Below are positions 13,201 through 25,200 of a DNA stretch of 64,000 bases, in pieces. Source of the DNA: Marthasterias glacialis (taxonomy: Eukaryota; Echinodermata; Asteroidea; Forcipulatida; Asteriidae); contig OU452232.1 of the NCBI GenBank assembly GCA_911728455.2, forward strand, positions 5,917,227 through 5,981,226. The letters run 5' to 3'. A program made the translations under genes and the position numbers. Under the pieces are notes generated by a model. It ran no database searches and had not been told where the DNA came from. It worked only from the letters and a program-made list of their open reading frames with translations. How positions within the stretch are numbered: the first letter of the stretch is position 1; each line of letters starts with the position of its first letter.

Positions 13201-16200
13201 ACAATTAGAGAGCAGAAAAGAAAACCTGCAAAGGTTAACAGGTTGCAAACGCCACAAACCATGCTGCCACAGCTACAGGTGTAAGTGAGGATCTGCCAGC
13301 TCGTAAGAAAGCAAAGATTGAGTTAGACAGCTTTGGCTGTATTAAACCTCAATGGATGCCAGACCTTCCAGAGGGTGAGTCACAAGAAGCACAAGAAGGC
13401 CTACTGGTTACATACAGTCCAAGTCATTCTCTCATGTGGCACCTGGGCCGTGGAACAATCTACCATCTCATAGTCATATGGCAATTTGCCGTGGTGCCCT
13501 TAAAAAGCTGCAATACAAATTTAAATTTTCCTCATATGGTGCCCTTTACTTTGGGGAAATTGCCGTGCCCTTTGGACAATAAATTTGAGGCCTGATAGTG
13601 AATGTGATATTTTTTTCACAATAAGCAGTAGCAAGTAAAATTAATAGCCAAGGTTGTTCACTTTATTTAATTCATTTCACAACCGTACAGGAGAGTTGTG
13701 TTCTGCTACAAGGGTGTTCGTGATTGTTGATCGCAAGGTAATCAACTGTGCTGTAACCTCTCTCCAGAAAGCTCTGTTGATGACCTTTGCTTGTCTCTAT
13801 ATTTTCAACACAGAGTACAGTGGAGAAATCTCATCTGTATACGCTTGATTTTATCGAGAGGTATGTACAACCATTACAAACTGTGTAAAACAAGTTTTTA
13901 CCAATATTACAGTAATAGAATGATTACTCTGGCTGACTAACTCAAAGCATTTAAAGTGAAGAAACAAATTTGGTACTAGACTTTTGCTCTCGTCAATGTA
14001 GACAGATTAAGCATGGTAGGGCTCACAAAATCCACTGTAATTTTGGCTAAAAGGCATGAATGGCATTCATGAATTGCATTGAATTACCTGAGCAAGCTAC
14101 TTACAAGTCATACATCAGCTCTATGCATTAAATTAAAGTGGGTTAATTATTGGTATAAATTCACAAACAAACTTGTTTGTTTTGATGGTTATGGTACATC
14201 CTGACAAGGTATTTTGCCTGATGTTATACAAATGGTTGAATACCAAATTGAGAATGTTGCCACATTGGTTGAGTTCAAGGAATAATATCAAGACACTTCA
14301 ATTTGTTTGTATTCACAGATTCTTTGTTGGCATAAATCCTGGGGAGGGAACCAAAGCTGTAAGAGGAAAGAAGAGAGGGATGCCAGTTAGTGGGAAGGTA
14401 ACTGCACTGGCCAATGCAATGGCAATGTTCGAAAATGAGTGGAACTTCAGTGAACTGTAACTGATTTTTGAAATACGATCTCCTGCAGTAAAGCTTGGCG
14501 ATGGCAAAACAATTGTGATGATCGGCCTTTTACCAAACTTATGTAGTTGTTACTTGCATTGGACTTACATTTTGGGATATTTTGTGGTCACTTGCAGTAC
14601 CTCTGGGTGCATTAGACGTGCCATAGTGCCAAAGTGGTTCACTGTGTTGACAACTGCAAGGGGGTGTGTTTTTCAGCTGCTCATTAGTTTTTCCAATCGG
14701 TCACAAATTGTTAAGACTAGTGACCGACACGAACAAATATAGCATTCGCGTGCAACTTAATGCGCGACTAGTTCATTGATCACGCATACAGTGTAGTTGA
14801 GGTATTCGCCTATATAAGTGAACACGTCATGACAGCGTTTTTGGTCGAAATCTTTTTCTAAAAACAGTTCTTACCGATTTTTATCCCCATCGGCATTGGC
14901 TAAAACGCTTAAGTACCTCAACTATGCGGGATGGTGAACTAGTCATGCGTTAAGTGATACACCAAGTGCTATTTGTTTGTATCCGGTAAGTACATGTAGT
15001 CTCAACAATTTGTTACTGGTTAGTAAAATAATGCTAGTGACTGGCTGTATGGCACTCCTTGCAGTTGTTAAAACAGTGAACTGTTTTAAGATTTTTTTTT
15101 TTAAATAGCATGATGTATGGTGGGGTTTAAAACACATTGACTGGCCTCACCAGTCTGTGAGAGCCTCAGGTGGCATACACACACACTGGTGCCCGCGTAC
15201 CAGTCAAAAATAAATATACATGTAATAGAAACCCACCATGTGTGTATGACAAGCCAAATGCCCAATAATTCAATAAACAGTGTTTATCAGCGATAAACAC
15301 TGTTTTTCGGAGATAAACACAGTTTTTCAACCGATAAACACTGTTTTTCGAGAAAAACTCTGTTTATCACTTGATAAACAAAGTGTATCTCGATAAACAC
15401 TGTTTTTCGCCGATAAACTTTGTTTATCGCCGAAAAACTCTGTTTATCGGCGAAAAACAGTGTTTATCGAGATAAACTTTGTTTATCAAGTGATAAACAG
15501 AGTTTTTCGCCGATAAACAACGTTTTTCGAGATAAACTTTGTTTATTGACCGATAAACATAGTTTTTCTCGATAAACAGTGTTTATCGGTTGATAAACTG
15601 TTTTTCGGCGATAAACAGTTTTTTGAAAAAAACTATGATAAACTTAGTTTTTCTCTAAAAACAATGTTTATCGGTTGAAAAACAGTTCGAAAACCAGTGT
15701 TTATCAAGTGTTAAACAGAGTTTTTCTTGGAAAACCGTGTTTATCGCCCAAAAAACAGTGTTTATCACCGATAAACACTGTTTATCGAATTATTGGGCAT
15801 TTGGCTTGCCATATGTGTGTGCCATATTACCAATTGACTGCTCCATTTTGTGAAGCAAAGCCTTGTGAAATGGTTCAGTCAAGATTTGCCTGAACTTGCA
15901 TCTTTGGCTTTGTACCAACAGACAGTTTTTAGAATGTATCCTCGGGCCCAAAGGAGAAATAGGGGTACAGTACTTAGCTTTCAGATGTTTTTTTTTGTAT
16001 TTCCAGTAAATAAGACTTGTGAATAAAACTAGTGATACACGTACTTTGTGTAAGCAGCTACATGGAGGGAGATTATACAGTAATCAAACATGGTTCACTG
16101 TACAAATCTCTATCCACACCAGTAGTTAAGATTTTATGGTCACATTCTCAACAGTGGCACCAAGTCGATTTTCATGTTGCGCAAAGCAACTTAGATGGAG

Positions 16201-19200
16201 TAAAAAGTACCATGGAGCTTAAAAATATAAACCTTTTTGATAAACAACTGCTAAGATTTAATGATTACCATCTTGTTTGATACCTTTACCATTTTTAGGG
16301 GTACATATCCATTATTTGTGGATATTGTGGTTGAGACATCGTTTTCAGAATATTGCATTTGAAGATTGCTTGTTAACAAATTGTTTAGAAATTTACATGT
16401 TTGTACATTGTTAATGGTTCATTTCACGGGGTTGGGACACTGTGACATATTACTAAAGCATCAATACATTTGGCTCAATTATTTCAATTTTGTGTTTTTC
16501 AACACTCCATTATTACATTGTATGCAAACTCACTCTGTGTACTTATTACATGACACACATTTCTGCTATTTCTGCTGTATTTGATTGCTGTTTATACTGT
16601 ACAGTAACAAATGTTTTCCCTGGTGCATTGTGTTAATTTCTGATCATTCTACCTAATAATTCAATTGAATAAATTCTCAAAGGTTTAAACTACATATTAT
16701 GCAGTTCTCATGCTGCTTTTATTTTACACATGACTAACCATTTGTGTATCAAACCTGTACAGGAAATAAACTGCTTTTGTGGAACAAAAGAAGAAGTCTG
16801 TTAATTTTCCCGTATTTTATTGAAGATTTCGTTAGAAATTCCGTAAAAATTACGGAATCCTTTAAAAGTTCCGGCAGCAAATTTACAAGATTTTATTTTA
16901 ATTCCGTAAATTTTCTGGAACATTTTCCGTAAATTTACACAATTTTACCGTATTTTTATAATTACGGAACCACCAAAAAAATTCTGTTAATTTTGTTTTC
17001 AGGAATTTTCCCGTATTTTGTTTGAGATTCCGTGAAAAAATTCCGTAAAAAATTACGGAATTTTTGAAAAGTTCCGGCAGCAAAATTACTGGACTTTTTT
17101 TTTATTCCGTAATTTTACGGAGTTTTTAATACTTTTTTTCCCGTTAAATTACACAATTTTCCCGTATTTTTTTAATTACGGAACTAAAAGAAAAAGTCCG
17201 GTAATTTTGCTGCCGGAACTTTTTCCGTTAAAAAACGGAATTTTTTTTAACAGTGTACGGTTCTACCAGCCACATGATTTTGTAATAAATGGAACCAAAA
17301 TGGTTCCCATTAATAAAAAAAATAATGATAATAAAAATCTACATGCGTAATAATGATTGACAGATGGGTTTTAAAAGTGGCGGTGGGGGGCATCTTGAAG
17401 GTTACGTAACACTACCGATCTGGTAACTTCTGTGTAATGAGGTAGGCACTGTATGCATATTTACATGATGGTAGGTTTATTTTGTTAACATTACAAATAC
17501 ATAAAAATATGAAGTGAACACTATGCATACATAGCATAATGAAACAGGTCTATCACCACGTTCTCATTTCGTTTTGTTTGCTTTTTCAAGAACTATGCAT
17601 TACTTTTTGTTTTCGCTGCATGGACAATTCGAAGACGGTGACAGTATGATTCCATGGGGGTCGGCCACACCACCCACAAATCAAACAATTCTAGGACCAT
17701 CCGTGGGCTTACGCCCGTGAGGGTCAGAGATTCTAAGAAAACATTGTTTTCCTGTATAGAAATGCACTATGTTTCTAGAATAAATCAAACATCGTTCGAT
17801 TTTATTTACAGAGTACTAAACACTTTGATGTATGTTTTTTTTTCTTTTCTTTTTTTTATTACAGAAACAAGATAATAATGTTTAGCGAAGCAAAGCCTAT
17901 ATAATTTTTTACACATTGATTCATTTCAAAAGACAGGGTACGCGATTGAACATGATATCGGCAAACGTTTATGTTTCTAATCCCCAAAGCTCACTGATTG
18001 TATAAGTTAATACCAGCTTCATTTCGGTAGAAATCAAGAATCAACATTGCTTACACCGGTAGCCAAAAAAAATCCCGAAAACGCATTTTAAACAAATTGT
18101 TTTATATTTTTCCCCCACTAAAACCTGATCACCTAGATTGATGAAATGTTCATGGGTTGGTTGTATGGTGTCAGGAACGAGATTATTATTTAATCTTTCT
18201 GGTAATGAAATCAATGCACCCTCAAAAGTGACTTGCACTGTGACCCGTATGCCTGAAGATACATGTGTAGAGAAGATGTTGAAGAAAAAAATGTCAGTTT
18301 TAGATGTGGGAGGGAAAACCCCAACTAGGGGAAAACCCACGCAATCAGGTAGGGACTGAAAACCCAATCCACATGCAAGGCTCCAGTCCGGGATTCGAAC
18401 CGGGGTCCACAGAGGTGAAAGGCAGGGAAAGAAACCACCGAGCCAACCTGAATGCCCTAGATTTCCCGAATGAGAACATTCCTGAAAAATGGCTCACATT
18501 CTCGGGTTCCCCCTTATTCTAGACCCTGAACCTCTCAGATGTTACTAATTCTGGGGGTTTACAGACTCTGTGCATCACCAGAAATACAAAACTCCAGGTT
18601 TGGACACAATGTGGACTATTTCTTTCTCCATTTTGGTGACTAGCTGCTTTACTTCTTTCAAGAAAACTTAAAGGCTCATCAAGGAGGTTTTGAGAAAAAT
18701 CCTGAAATCAGGAACAAATCGTGAGAAATCGCGTGCCCGATGGTGGTTTACTGAAAACTACTGAATTTAAACGAATTTACTCTACCAATAAACCAAAAAC
18801 ATGGCACGCCTTTAAAGCTGATTGCAAACAACAGCAACACACAGCGTTGTATTTCATTACTATACTGTATTGAATGCATTAATAATTAATGCATTTAATA
18901 AAGTGAATGTTTTAGGTGCTGTGTATTGGGTTTTAAAATAATAATTACATGAAAACCCACGGCGAGTGCATAACTAAATTTTAACTCACTGGCCCAGTAA
19001 GAAATATACTCGCCGCTCCATATGTTCTGGTTATCTATAATTCAGTTTTAAAAAGCCCATTTGCGATTCCGGGTATCGAAACCTTCCACGGTTTATTGTC
19101 CGTGGAAATATGTTTTTGAATGGGCCGTGCCATCTGGGAATTTGCGAATTTGTAAAGAATAATGGTATAATTTATAATCTTTTGTATAAATTAGGAGTAT

Positions 19201-22200
19201 TTTGATGGTTGGAGATATAGATCGAATCTGCTGATGGTTTGTTTGTGGATTGTTGTCCGTACAATCTGTATGGCTGATTTTCATACTCGTTTGTTCAGCT
19301 GTGTGTGCTTTCAGTAATGTTGTATGTTGTTATTGGTGCATTTGTATAATTCTGAAAATGTACTTTTTCTAAAGAAGGTATTATTGTTTACGATTCTTTC
19401 GTTCCTGTTGTTTTGTTACTTCTTTTTCATTGTTGTATACAAACAGAGTTTTTGAGGTATGAGGCCAAACGTCACTACAAAAGCAAATTTCTTCCATTTT
19501 CCTCAGGTATTTTTTTTTTTTGTTTTACTATAAAACTCCCCAGAGTGATTTACCAGAATCCTTCCCCACTCTGACAAATTCCAACACCATAACTCAACAC
19601 CCAAACTGCGGTACTCTGATTATGATGGTATGCCTGAACCCCCCATGTAAAGCATGATACAGTTTACTCATGCGGCACCCAGTCCAACACAACCCAACAA
19701 AACCTGCTGCTGGAGTTTGATGGAATAGGGACTGTTAGGGTTAAAGACACGACACAACCAAATGTTACAAATTCAATCAAAATTGACCCCCTCGGAGGCA
19801 CGTCACATGCGGCGACTGTGCCACGCTCACCATTTCGGAAGTCAATAACGCCGCGTGATGGCCTAAACTGCGCAGCAACACTGTTCACACAGTGACATTG
19901 ACTGCCAAAAATGGCGCAACCAAGATTATTGTGATGATGACGTCAGGTGAATTGGGTCAATAGGCGATCACATTTTCGAAAGAAAAAATCGAATAACGGT
20001 TTGCCATTAGTTAATATTGTGCTCATTTCAATGTGGCATATTTAAAGCCCAAGCTCAACATTGGTAAGAAGAAAAACTGAAGTGTTCACAGATTCACATA
20101 TGCCTTACATGGTGTAAAGATAATGGCGGTAGAAAACTTTGCTTGAAATATTGCTGCCTGAAGTGTTATCGTTTTTAAATAATAAATGAAACAAGCTCCA
20201 AAATAAGTTTTCGTCTCACTGAGAGGAATGCGTACAAAAATGCTGAGTGGAATTTTTACCGTTTTCTCGCAGATGAAAGAACGAAACGAGCTGACATTTT
20301 CACAGGTTGGTTTTGTTACTAATATCTTGATTTGTTCAAAAAAATGGAATCATTTACAGTCATTTTACCGATATTGAGCTGGGGCTTTAAATAAGAAATC
20401 GAATGTCGGGGGAAAATGTCATTTTCACACGGAGGTATTTCAGACAGAGAAAACATTTCGGAAAGTTGATACTCGTTTCATATTCATAAAAAGTTGGCTC
20501 ACATATTTAAAACATGTGTGTTCTTTATCATCAAAAATAGTGTACTGTAACACTGTTGCATATACCACAGAAACCATTGTTTACAAAAAGAGTGACCTTG
20601 TACATTCCAGTGCATTTCTTGGCAGGCAAGATTCTACACTGGTCACGCGGGAAATCTTACATTTTGTGTCATAAGCTCCGCATAAATTCAAGAGTTATAA
20701 AAAAAGTAACACCTGAACAAGTTTTAATTCCCCTTTAACCCTTAATTCATATCAGAAGTTGATAAAAATCAAACAGTGCCAACTTCATAAACTATAAGAT
20801 TTTATGGTTTTTTTTCATTGGGCTGTGTACAAATCGTGCCTGCATGAGGTCCAGTCTCTATGGCATGTCACCACAGGATACATGGTATATATTTGAACTA
20901 TTCTGTAGACAATTATTTGGCATATAGGTCTAGTCAGTGATGCCTTCGTGGACAGCTTTCCCTGTAGATTTTGTTACGGTGATAAGCGCTAGCCCCAATT
21001 TCATATTCAGTTAATCTCCAAGTATTTATTGTAAACATTAAAATATGTGACCGATTCTGAACTCTTTTTGATCTGCATTTCAGTGTCACTTCATTTTATT
21101 TTATTTCCCATAAAGACGCTTTGTGTCATGCCAGACGGAAAATACAAAGCTCTTTCATGGAAAAATCAGTGTCAGACAGTCTTTTAAAGGGTGTTCACAA
21201 CATCGGTAAGAATAAAAATTAAAAATGTTCAGATTTGCACAGAACTAACATGGTGTAGGGCCTAAAGATGGTCTTGGTAGATAACTTTCCTTCGAATATT
21301 TCTGCCTGAAATGCTATTATTTATAAAGTCTTTGAGAAATGAGTAAGACAACTAGTTTTGATACACGGGTATTTTCAACTTGAAAACACAGTGAAGTTTG
21401 CCCCAATTTCACTCAAAAAGGGTGATGCACAGTGAATTTCACTCTAAAAAAAAAGAGCCAAGCTGACACCACTCGGGCGAGAGAGTGACATTTTCACTCT
21501 TTTACATTTAGAGAGAAGATTTGTTTGTGATAAGAAAATCTGTGCATTTCAAGAGTTAAACTCTGACACAAATATCCTGCGGTAAAACAGACCCAGGCTA
21601 TGCAGAATTATTTGAATTAAACATATATACACATATGAATATTTAAACTATCTTCATAAAATATGTGATTTATCCCAAGGTGTAACACTGCCTTTAAGCG
21701 AAAAAATCTATTTATTTATGCAAAAAGGAAGGGAAAAAAATTAAGATGAAGCCGTTGGGAAAGGCAGCCATAATCAATCACCAATTCCCCCCTCCCTTTG
21801 CACAAAAACACCAGAGATGCAAACAGTCAAATAATGCTAGAACTAAAAATAAAAATAAACCATAGAGCACTGTGACCTATAGAAATTATTGTCAAAAAAA
21901 GAGAGAGAAATGCCCGCGGGCAATTCAGCAACGGCGCGTTATTTCCCGGCCTCTATACTCCACGGTTTCTTTGCTTTTCTATTCAGTGTCAATACAAACA
22001 CAGATATCCTAAGGATATAGAAAAAAGGGGGTTCGGTTTTTTTGTGTGTTTTTTTTTACAAATTCTGCTCCATTCTTCTCGCTCCCCGCGTGTTTATGTC
22101 AACCAAATTGCGCGCAGTCAGTGTCGCATTATGCATTTATGAAAATGCAACCAAAAGGAACGATATTCTACACCCTCCAATGAAAAAAAAATGTGTAAAG

Positions 22201-25200
22201 ATATTAAGGACATTTTCTTTGGCAACTGTGTATAATAGTTCTATTGGTTAGAATCTGGTCATGCGTGGAAATATCTTTGGGCATGCGGTATTTCAACCAA
22301 AGTTAGTTGATATTGTACTGTATAACAACACATGTAATTCGATTACACATGCCAAATTGAATCCAGTGTGTTCCTAAAGCGAGACTCATGTAGATTCATT
22401 CATACTATACTTTTATGTTAATTGCGTGAAATTCATAAAAACCAGGGTCCAATTTCATACAGCTGCTTCAGCACACAAAGAAGTTAAGCACAACAAAATT
22501 ATGGTTACGCAAAAAAGGTTACCAGCCAAAACACTTTATCACATGTAGGCCTACTACTTGTGACTGGTATCCTGCTAGTTATTGGTTAGCAAAAAAGCTC
22601 TAAGCAATATTTTCTGCTTAAAAGCAGCTTTATGCAATTGGGTCCAGTAGGCCACAAAGACAAATTTCAATGCCCTTCAGTCTTTTTAGTCGATTTTGTG
22701 AACTATGACCTTTGACATGCACTAACAGGGTTGGATTTCACAAAACTAGTCCTATAAGTTGGGACTAGTTGGGACTCATCCTAACTCGAGATAAGACTAG
22801 TCCTAGCGTTTTGTGAAATCCACCCCAGGGCCCAATTTCATAGAGCTGCTAAAGCAGAAAATATCGCTCAAAAATTATCTGCTAAGCAAAAATAAGCAGT
22901 ATACCGGCCACAGATAGTACTTGTGACATGGTACTTTGGTTGGTAAGCCTAATTGTGTTGTGCTTAGCTACTTTTTGTGCTTAAGCAGCTTATATGAAAG
23001 TGCACCATGCAATACAAAGATGGCTGCCGTTGTCGTTACGAGTTACGGTGTCTGCCTAATTCATAGAAATACGCTCAGCACGAAACAATTTTGCTTATCA
23101 GAGAAAGGTCCCCAACCAAAATACCATAATATTGTTATGTCTTCAGTTTGTGACTGGTCCCCGCTTGTTTGTCCTTAGCAGAAATGTAAGACTGTAATTA
23201 TTGCATCGGACATAAAGAACAAGAACTCGGTGTTGCTTTAAAGTTGCACTGCTCGTGTTTCGGATCACTAGTTGTAAAATTAATTTATCCAAACTATAAA
23301 ACAAATAGATATTTAACATTTAAATCAAAATTTTCAGGGCAACTTAAAGGTAGAATACGGAAGTGTTATCCATCATTTTTAATTTATTTCATTTTTTTAT
23401 TAGTATCAGTCTGAAAGCCCATACCAGTACCAATCTTCCAAAGAAATATTTGTCTGAAATACTGTCAAAGTCGAGAATATAGAATTTGAAAACCCCGATT
23501 TTAATTTCGGTTGTAACAATCGAAATTAAGGACAATGCGTTTACATGCTGAAAAGTAAGTGTGCACGGTTTTCACTATTTTCTCCTGACTCAGACGATGG
23601 ATTGAGCCCAAATTTTCACAGGTTTATTTTCATGTATTCACACAAAGTAAGAACATTGGACTATCAGCTTTATTAATCTTATATTTTACCTTTAAGTAAT
23701 GTACACGTGACGAACTTAAGAAGTGATGTGCAGCCGCGTAGCGACCGGGGGGCGGGGCTGGTGGGGGTTGACCCCCAAATATTTTTCATAAGTCGGCATT
23801 TAGAGTCACAGAGTAAGGCCTCGAGCTGATTACTAATCCATTCGGCAAGCCTAGAGCCTTGGATTTGCCGACTGAACATTTTTAATTTAATCCTTGTAGT
23901 GTGAGAAGTCAAACTTTGAATTTACCAAATTTAATATTCTCGGCAACGTGCGGAAATGTACGCTCTGAAAACACTAAAAGCCGTAAAGCGTCTGGGAGCT
24001 TCGCCCCCAGACCGGCCTTGCAGAATTTCCGCCCATTAGACTTCGTTAGGGGCATTAGTTTGCATGTCAAAAATATAAAAAAACGCTTATTTTTGGCAAC
24101 TTGACGACCTATTTTTTAGTCCTGAAAAAAAACCTAAAAACCTTAGAGCGTCCGGGGAATTCGCCCATGGAGTCCCATAAGAACTGTTGCCCCTATAAAC
24201 TCCAACAGTAGGGGATTTGTCCTGAGTCCAAAAGTATTCAAAGTCTGAATTTCAAAATTATACGTCTGTTTTCGGCAACTTGACGGTCTTCCTTAGCCCT
24301 GAAAACACTTAAAACCGTAGAGCATCCGGGGGCTTCGCCCCCTGGACCCCCACTAGAATTTGTGTCTATGTACTCCAACAGGGAATGCGCCCAAAAATAA
24401 TTACGGTTTTCAAAAGCTTGCATTTCTAATATGAGTGGTCTATTGCTCGACATCTGAGGGTCATACCTTCGAATCACTGAAAAACCTCATGAGCATTCGG
24501 GGTGTAAGTGAGTCCCATGTCATTGCGCTTTTATACTCTCATTATTTTGGTAATGTCAGTCGGCAAATTTAGGCTTCCTCTCCCCCCCCCCCCCCTAAAA
24601 AAAAAAAGTGCCTTCGCTACGCGCTGGCGATATGTTATGTTTAAAACACTGGGGATGGTTTCTTCCGGACGATCTATTTTACATTTTGTCAGTTTTTTGG
24701 AATATTTTTATTATTATTTTCAAATCTGTCGTAGGCATGTAAATATGAGTAACGGTATCGATGTCCTCCATCGTGAACTCCATTTCTCGAGTCAGGGTAA
24801 AGCCGTGTGTCCGCTGGGACGTTCTCTTAACTTCCGTTCGGTTCGACCCTGGACTCCGTGACTGTATTCCGTGAAATTAATGGACGATTTGCATGGAGTC
24901 AACCTTGAACCCACAGCAAATGTTTAACAGACCCCCTGACAACGTCGCCACGTAAAGTAATTATGTTTAGAGCAAAACGTTAGCTGACTGAGTGAATTCC
25001 ATGAGTACAAGTCAGAGTTTGTATCTGTTTGTTGATAACGAGTACGAGGTGTACTTTTCCGTGAGTACGAGTACATACACATTTTTTTTAATGAGTACAG
25101 GTCAAGTACAAGTTTTTTGTTTCTGTGCGTACGAGTTGATTTTTAAGTTCGAATGTGAGTACTAAGCTTCTCGAGTATAATGTAGGCCTAGCACATTTCT

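Larger units (their letters stand above)
11097..17255. mobile_element. Possible composite element bounded by CACTGTAAAAAA-type ends
   Basis: The left boundary reads CACTGTAAAAAATTGCCG (11097 on) and the right boundary is its approximate complement, ending TTTTTTTTAACAGTG at 17255. Both ends are followed inwards by ACGGAA/TTCCG-rich DNA. Between them lie frameshifted exons (12832-13430, 14319-14460), a foldback (14637-15081) and the palindromic array (15244-15813). No target-site duplication was identified, so these could equally be two independent MITEs of one family 6 kb apart. Treat the composite interpretation as a hypothesis. Confidence 0.3.

Noticed and set aside
15244-15813. CRISPR-like array
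   Set aside because: Units are adjacent without unique spacers, are degenerate and self-complementary, lie in an animal genome and are bounded by transposon-type inverted ends.
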